From Herminiimonas sp. KBW02 (GTDB taxonomy: Bacteria > Pseudomonadota > Gammaproteobacteria > Burkholderiales > Burkholderiaceae_D), in assembly GCF_003852535.1 (NCBI RefSeq), contig NZ_QAJP01000004.1:792719-856718 (forward strand): a DNA stretch of 64,000 nt. The letters are read 5' to 3'. The notes under the pieces were generated by a model. It was not told the DNA's origin, ran no database searches, and worked only from the letters and a program-made list of their open reading frames with translations. Both the position numbers and the translations under genes were made by a program. Positions 60,723 through 64,000 of the stretch are shown piece after piece. The stretch's first letter is position 1. Every line of letters starts with the position of its first letter.

Positions 60723-61088
60723 ATGCACATATCCGCCGCGATTCCCATCATGCGTATCTTTGACGAAGCCAAGGCCAAGGAGTTTTACTTTGATTTCCTC
60801 GGCTTTAGCTGCGATTGGGAGCATCGTTTCGGAGATAATTTTCCGGTGTATTTGCAGGTGCGACGTTCGTCGCTGATCCTGCATTTGAGTGAACATTACG
60901 GCGATGCGACGCCGGGCTCGGCGATCTTTATTCCGATAGAGGATATCGATAGCCTGCACGCAGAGTTGCTGGCGAATGATTATAAGAACGCTAAACCGGG
61001 TGTGCAGGATTTACCTTGGGGACGCATGATGGATATCACCGATCCGTTTGGCAATCATCTGCGTTTTTGTCAGCAGTCGTCCGACTAG
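60723..61088 (+). CDS. VOC-superfamily (glyoxalase/bleomycin-resistance-like) protein
   Basis: 121-aa single-domain protein with the paired beta-alpha-beta modules of the vicinal oxygen chelate fold: PIMRIFDEAKAKEFYFDFLG, then FGDNFPVYLQVRRSSLILHL, DSLHAELLANDYKN and WGRMMDITDPFGNHLRFCQQ. The last segment is a strong match for bleomycin-resistance-like proteins. Ligands for metal (His/Glu pair) are not complete enough to predict an enzyme. Converges with the oxidoreductase gene with 9 bp between stops. Confidence 0.85.
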   Translation: MHISAAIPIMRIFDEAKAKEFYFDFLGFSCDWEHRFGDNFPVYLQVRRSSLILHLSEHYGDATPGSAIFIPIEDIDSLHAELLANDYKNAKPGVQDLPWGRMMDITDPFGNHLRFCQQSSD

Positions 61089-61097
61089 TCAATTCAT

Positions 61098-61661
61098 TCA
61101 ATCTGCTACACAATAATTTTCTACCGATAGTTCCCTGATGTAGTGCAGATACTGTTCTGCATTCGCATCCAGGTCTGCATCCGGGATTCCATGTTCTACA
61201 CCGTAGCAGGCAAAGGCTGGCAGGTATTCGGCGCTGATGTATTCAATTGTCACGCGTAGTGGGCGTAGCAGTTCTTCCAGCGTGTAGTGATAACGTCCAT
61301 TCTGCTCGTAGTCGATGGCCTTGATGCCAGCCGAAACTGCGACGCCTATACGTTTTCCGGCGAGTTTCTCTGTGCCGCGCCCATAGGCAAATCCATGCGT
61401 CAGTACTTCATCCTGCCATTGCTTCAGTAGCGGCGGGGTGCTGAACCAGTAGAGCGGGAATTGCAGGATGATGGTGTCGTGTTCGAGCAGCAGCTTTTGT
61501 TCTGCTATCACATCGATCTGGCCATCCGGGTATTGTTCGTGCAGTTGATGGATGGTGACGATATCCGTATTTTTTTGCAATTCCTGTAACCATCTTTTAT
61601 TGATCACGGACTTGTGTATGTCGGGATGCGTCACAATAACGAGGATCTTCTTGCTGTTCAT
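61098..61661 (-). CDS. NAD(P)H dehydrogenase (quinone)/flavodoxin-fold oxidoreductase
   Basis: 187-aa flavodoxin-like fold-2 protein, related to KefF/MdaB and human NQO1. ATG 61661 is chosen over an upstream in-frame ATG at 61691. Motifs: ILVIVTHPDIHKSVINKRWL, DTIILQFPLYWFSTPPLLKQ, and GVAVSAGIKAIDYEQNGRYH. It likely reduces quinones with two electrons, limiting radical formation. It is divergent from an HxlR gene with a clear dyad between them, a usual arrangement for quinone-sensing regulators. Confidence 0.87.
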   Translation of the reverse strand: MNSKKILVIVTHPDIHKSVINKRWLQELQKNTDIVTIHQLHEQYPDGQIDVIAEQKLLLEHDTIILQFPLYWFSTPPLLKQWQDEVLTHGFAYGRGTEKLAGKRIGVAVSAGIKAIDYEQNGRYHYTLEELLRPLRVTIEYISAEYLPAFACYGVEHGIPDADLDANAEQYLHYIRELSVENYCVAD

Positions 61662-61707
61662 GATGTGTCCGGTAGTTGTTTGATGACGCATCCTAGCAAT
61701 GCAGGCG

Positions 61708-61726
61708 GTGCCTGAAAAGTAGGCAC
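61708..61726. promoter_or_regulatory. Candidate HxlR operator
   Basis: GTGCCT-N7-AGGCAC, within the 108-bp divergent spacer between the oxidoreductase and the HxlR gene. The dyad resembles operators of HxlR-type quinone-responsive regulators. Confidence 0.6.
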
Positions 61727-61769
61727 TTTTTTGTTCCTGCTAATTTACACATGAGAGATAGGTGAAGAT

Positions 61770-62117
61770 ATGAAGGTTACGGGATTCAAGTTTCCGATTG
61801 ATGCAACGTTGTATCTGATAGGCGGAAAATGGAAGTGCACGATACTGTGTCACTTGCTGGAACAGGTGCAGCGCCCCGGTGAATTACGTCGCCTCATGCC
61901 GGGCATTTCGCAAAAGGTATTGACTGAACAATTGCGCGAACTGGAGAGTGATGGCGTGATAGAACGCATCGTTTATCCGGAAGTACCTCCGCGCGTAGAG
62001 TACAAGCCGACCGAGTTTGGCTTGTCGCTGGGCGAGATTATTAACGCGATGTGCGACTGGGGACAGGTGAACTTTGACCGCATCACGGAGGCGCGTGTTC
62101 GTCGTGATGGTGAGTGA
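61770..62117 (+). CDS. HxlR-family transcriptional regulator
   Basis: 115-aa winged-helix protein: ATLYLIGGKWKCTILCHLLE is the family hallmark, with the conserved Cys in KWKCTILCHLL; GISQKVLTEQLRELESDGVI is the recognition helix; EYKPTEFGLSLGEIINAMCD the end. HxlR regulators with a Cys near the helix often sense quinones, diamide or aldehydes. Divergent from the NQO-type gene, its likely target. Confidence 0.93.
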   Translation: MKVTGFKFPIDATLYLIGGKWKCTILCHLLEQVQRPGELRRLMPGISQKVLTEQLRELESDGVIERIVYPEVPPRVEYKPTEFGLSLGEIINAMCDWGQVNFDRITEARVRRDGE

Positions 62118-62140
62118 GCGATGAATGTGTGATGCGCTGC

Positions 62141-63541
62141 TTATAGCCAGTACTCGAGGCGTCGCGCCATCCATTCTTTCATGCGATTCGAGAACGGGCG
62201 TTTGTCCCATTCTTCCGCTGTGATCTCTATCGAATTTTTCAGGTCTTCATTGAACGCGCTTTCCATCACATCGCCGAAAGCACGATCCAATGCGATCAGA
62301 TTTACTTCACGATTGTGCAGGAAGCTGCGCATGTCCAGGTTGGTCGAGCCGACAGTAGACCAGTAGCCATCGATCACGGCAGTCTTGGCATGCAGCACCG
62401 ATGCCTGTAACTCAAAGATGCGCACACCAGCTGCCAGCAGCTCGCTGTAAAACGAGCGGCCTGCGTGCATGACCAGACCAGCATCCGACATGCCGGGAAA
62501 GACCATCTTTACATCCACGCCGCGTTTCGCCGCATTGGTGATGGCTTGCACCAGTTGTACATCCGGTACGAAGTAGGCATTGGTAACGTGGATCGAAACC
62601 TTGGCTTCCTGCATGGCCAGCACGTAAGCTTTGTACACCTCATAGTTGCCGCCTGGTTCACTGCCGATCACGCGTACCACTTTGTCGCCCATGCGCGTCA
62701 ATGGCGGGAAGTAATTGCGCGTTGAGAGATTCTCATTTTTCTGGCTGACCCAGGTTTGCATGAAGAGCCACTGGAAAGAGGCGACTGCCGGACCCTCAAC
62801 CTGAATGTGCGTATCGCGCCATCCAAGGTCTTCATCGTCCTGTTTCTTGCTCGAACGGAACAGCGATTTTGATGAGTAATCGCTGCTGATATTGATGCCG
62901 CCAGTGAATGCGATACGTCCATCGACTATCAGTATCTTGCGATGATCGCGATTATTCAGGCGCGTCGAGAAAGCGCGTTTGAAAGGGTTAACCGGGCTGA
63001 ATTCCAGCAGATTGATGCCACTGTCACGCAGCTTCTTGAAAAACTCCGGCGGCGTATTGATAGAGCCTATGCTGTCGTAAATAATATTGACCTGCACGCC
63101 TTCGCCTTGCTTTTGCATGAGCAGCTCGGCGAACTCGGCGCCGATCGCATCTTCGTTGAAGATGTAGGTTTCCAGGTTGACGTGATCCCTGGCCGCACGT
63201 ATTGCTGCCAGCATCGCACGCATGGTATCGGGGCCATCATTGAGCAAGGTCAGTTTGTTGCCTGCGATGAGCGGACTGCCGGTAGCGGCTTCTTCCAGTG
63301 CCGCCAGTTCAGGCAGGGCGACATTGTCGCTGCGCAGGCGGCGCGCCAGCAATGATTCTGTTTTTTCTTTGGAGAGGGTGCTGCCCTGGGCGGTTTGTAT
63401 GGTCGCCGAGTCTTGCGGTTGCAGGGAAGTTTTTAAATATGTGACGTCCGGTAGCGAGGCACATGCCGAGAGAGAAAGGCTGGTGAACAGTAGGCCTATG
63501 CGAGTAAAAAATGGTGTACGTACTAGGAGGTTACGAGACAT
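62141..63541 (-). CDS. Phospholipase D/cardiolipin synthase-type lipoprotein
   Basis: 466-aa protein with two HKD phospholipase D motifs: NRDHRKILIVDGRIAFTGGI (residue about 205) and VLHAKTAVIDGYWSTVGSTN (about 390). It resembles ClsB/YmdC-like cardiolipin synthases in size. A lipoprotein signal is likely: FTRIGLLFTSLSLSACASLP with a lipobox ending at Cys, unlike membrane-anchored cardiolipin synthases. The C-terminal sequence RPFSNRMKEWMARRLEYWL is typical of this group. It may act in the periplasm on phospholipids. Distinguishing cardiolipin synthase from phospholipase is not possible here. Confidence 0.88.
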   Translation of the reverse strand: MSRNLLVRTPFFTRIGLLFTSLSLSACASLPDVTYLKTSLQPQDSATIQTAQGSTLSKEKTESLLARRLRSDNVALPELAALEEAATGSPLIAGNKLTLLNDGPDTMRAMLAAIRAARDHVNLETYIFNEDAIGAEFAELLMQKQGEGVQVNIIYDSIGSINTPPEFFKKLRDSGINLLEFSPVNPFKRAFSTRLNNRDHRKILIVDGRIAFTGGINISSDYSSKSLFRSSKKQDDEDLGWRDTHIQVEGPAVASFQWLFMQTWVSQKNENLSTRNYFPPLTRMGDKVVRVIGSEPGGNYEVYKAYVLAMQEAKVSIHVTNAYFVPDVQLVQAITNAAKRGVDVKMVFPGMSDAGLVMHAGRSFYSELLAAGVRIFELQASVLHAKTAVIDGYWSTVGSTNLDMRSFLHNREVNLIALDRAFGDVMESAFNEDLKNSIEITAEEWDKRPFSNRMKEWMARRLEYWL

Positions 63542-63735
63542 TTTTTTCGGATATTCCGTTGGCTATTTCAAATCAATCGATAGAGCATTTTTTCATTAGA
63601 ATCAGTCTTAATCTTGCCACTAATTTGTATAGGCGCCGAGTTTTATTTCACCGGATAAAACAACAGCATGAAAATTTTACAAAACGTATTGCAAAACGGT
63701 TAAACCTGATCGCAAGCCGGTGGTTTTCAAATGAA

Positions 63736-63772
63736 AAGCGGCGCACCATGAATTCGATCAGGTACGCCGCAA
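63736..63772 (-). terminator. Probable terminator of the chemotaxis receptor gene
   Basis: On the minus strand GCGGCGTACC pairs fully with GGTGCGCCGC, with a G-U pair and a 13-base loop, followed by TTTTC. It lies 35 bp beyond the MCP stop. The rest of the 265-bp spacer 63542-63806 is A/T-rich and has no gene. Confidence 0.7.
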
Positions 63773-63806
63773 TTCGTTACAGCGACAAGTGTTGGCGGAT
63801 GAAATA

Positions 63807-64000
63807 TCAGGCGGCTAACGGTGCGCCGTGATCATCCAGTTTGAAGCTGCGCACGGTAAGAGCCAATTGCTCCGCCTGGTTTTGCAGGGAGGCAGCGGCA
63901 GCGGCTGCCTGTTCCACCAGCGCTGCATTTTGCTGTGTGACTTCGTCCATTTGGCCGATGGCCTGATTGACTTGCTCTATGCCTGCACTTTGTTCCTGGC
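63807..64000 (-). CDS. Methyl-accepting chemotaxis protein (C-terminal end)
   Basis: Only the last 63 codons are in the window. The reading QSAGIEQVNQAIGQMDEVTQ followed by QQNAALVEQAAAAAASLQNQ is the C-terminal part of the signalling domain, including the methylation helix 2 of class 36H receptors (the TQQNAALVEQ motif). The end is LKLDDHGAPLAA-like (FKLDDHGAPLAA), without the NWETF pentapeptide that binds CheR in E. coli. The sensory domain and N-terminus lie outside the window. Confidence 0.9.
   Translation of the reverse strand, partial: QEQSAGIEQVNQAIGQMDEVTQQNAALVEQAAAAAASLQNQAEQLALTVRSFKLDDHGAPLAA

Overview
The window looks like a chromosomal segment of a betaproteobacterium of the order Burkholderiales, most likely family Oxalobacteraceae (Herminiimonas/Janthinobacterium-like). 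This rests on moderate GC, the rseP-bamA-skp-lpxD-fabZ-lpxA-lpxB-rnhB order, the betaproteobacterial character of the proteins, and the mix of azurin, cytochrome bd and FecIR-type iron uptake genes. The species is inference. I see no rRNA, tRNA, insertion sequence, prophage or CRISPR array. Almost every gene reads as intact and of normal length.

Layout. 1-8946: outer-membrane biogenesis and lipid A operon (rseP end, bamA, skp, lpxD, fabZ, lpxA, lpxB), then rnhB and a SpoU-type RNA methyltransferase. 8953-12428: ppsR and ppsA, divergent (PEP synthase and its regulatory kinase/phosphorylase). 12599-14000: an NfeD/stomatin pair. 14046-15838: smpB, ratA, rnfH and a DUF4124 protein. 16002-19608: guaB, a small GAF-like protein, guaA. 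19743-21860: a frameshifted LysR gene divergent from an exported isochorismatase-like/RidA fusion. 21956-28481: iron uptake, with two TonB-dependent receptors, FecR, FecI and two Fur boxes. 28834-31705: azurin, a truncated hemoglobin, a LysR regulator and an SDR. 32084-38473: cydD-cydC-cydA-cydB-cydX. 38676-42092: a CPA1 antiporter, queE, queD, tadA. 42198-46664: two alpha/beta hydrolases, an LD-carboxypeptidase and a YbiT-like ABC-F protein. 46897-48899: nadA-nadC. 49153-52800 (minus strand): selO, msrB, yciB, bolA and a parvulin. 53048-58049: a branched-chain-amino-acid-type ABC transporter. 58427-62117: katG, a VOC protein, an NQO-type oxidoreductase and an HxlR regulator. 62141-63541: a phospholipase D/cardiolipin-synthase-type lipoprotein. 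63807-64000: the C-terminal end of a chemotaxis receptor.

How it fits together. Much of the accessory content concerns low oxygen, iron and oxidative stress. Three sites of the form TTGAT-N4-CGCAA stand at matching distances from -10-like hexamers upstream of azurin, the truncated hemoglobin and the cyd operon, so one FNR/Anr/FixK-type regulator may control all three. Two almost identical Fur boxes precede fecI and the first receptor, and an OxyR-like half-operator lies upstream of katG.

Most interesting items: the putative FNR/FixK regulon, the exported isochorismatase-RidA fusion with substituted catalytic positions, a hairpin-rich leader before queE, a 60-bp near-perfect palindrome upstream of the hemoglobin gene, an arginine in place of the Walker A lysine in the last ABC ATPase, and a GAF-like protein encoded inside the guaB-guaA cluster.
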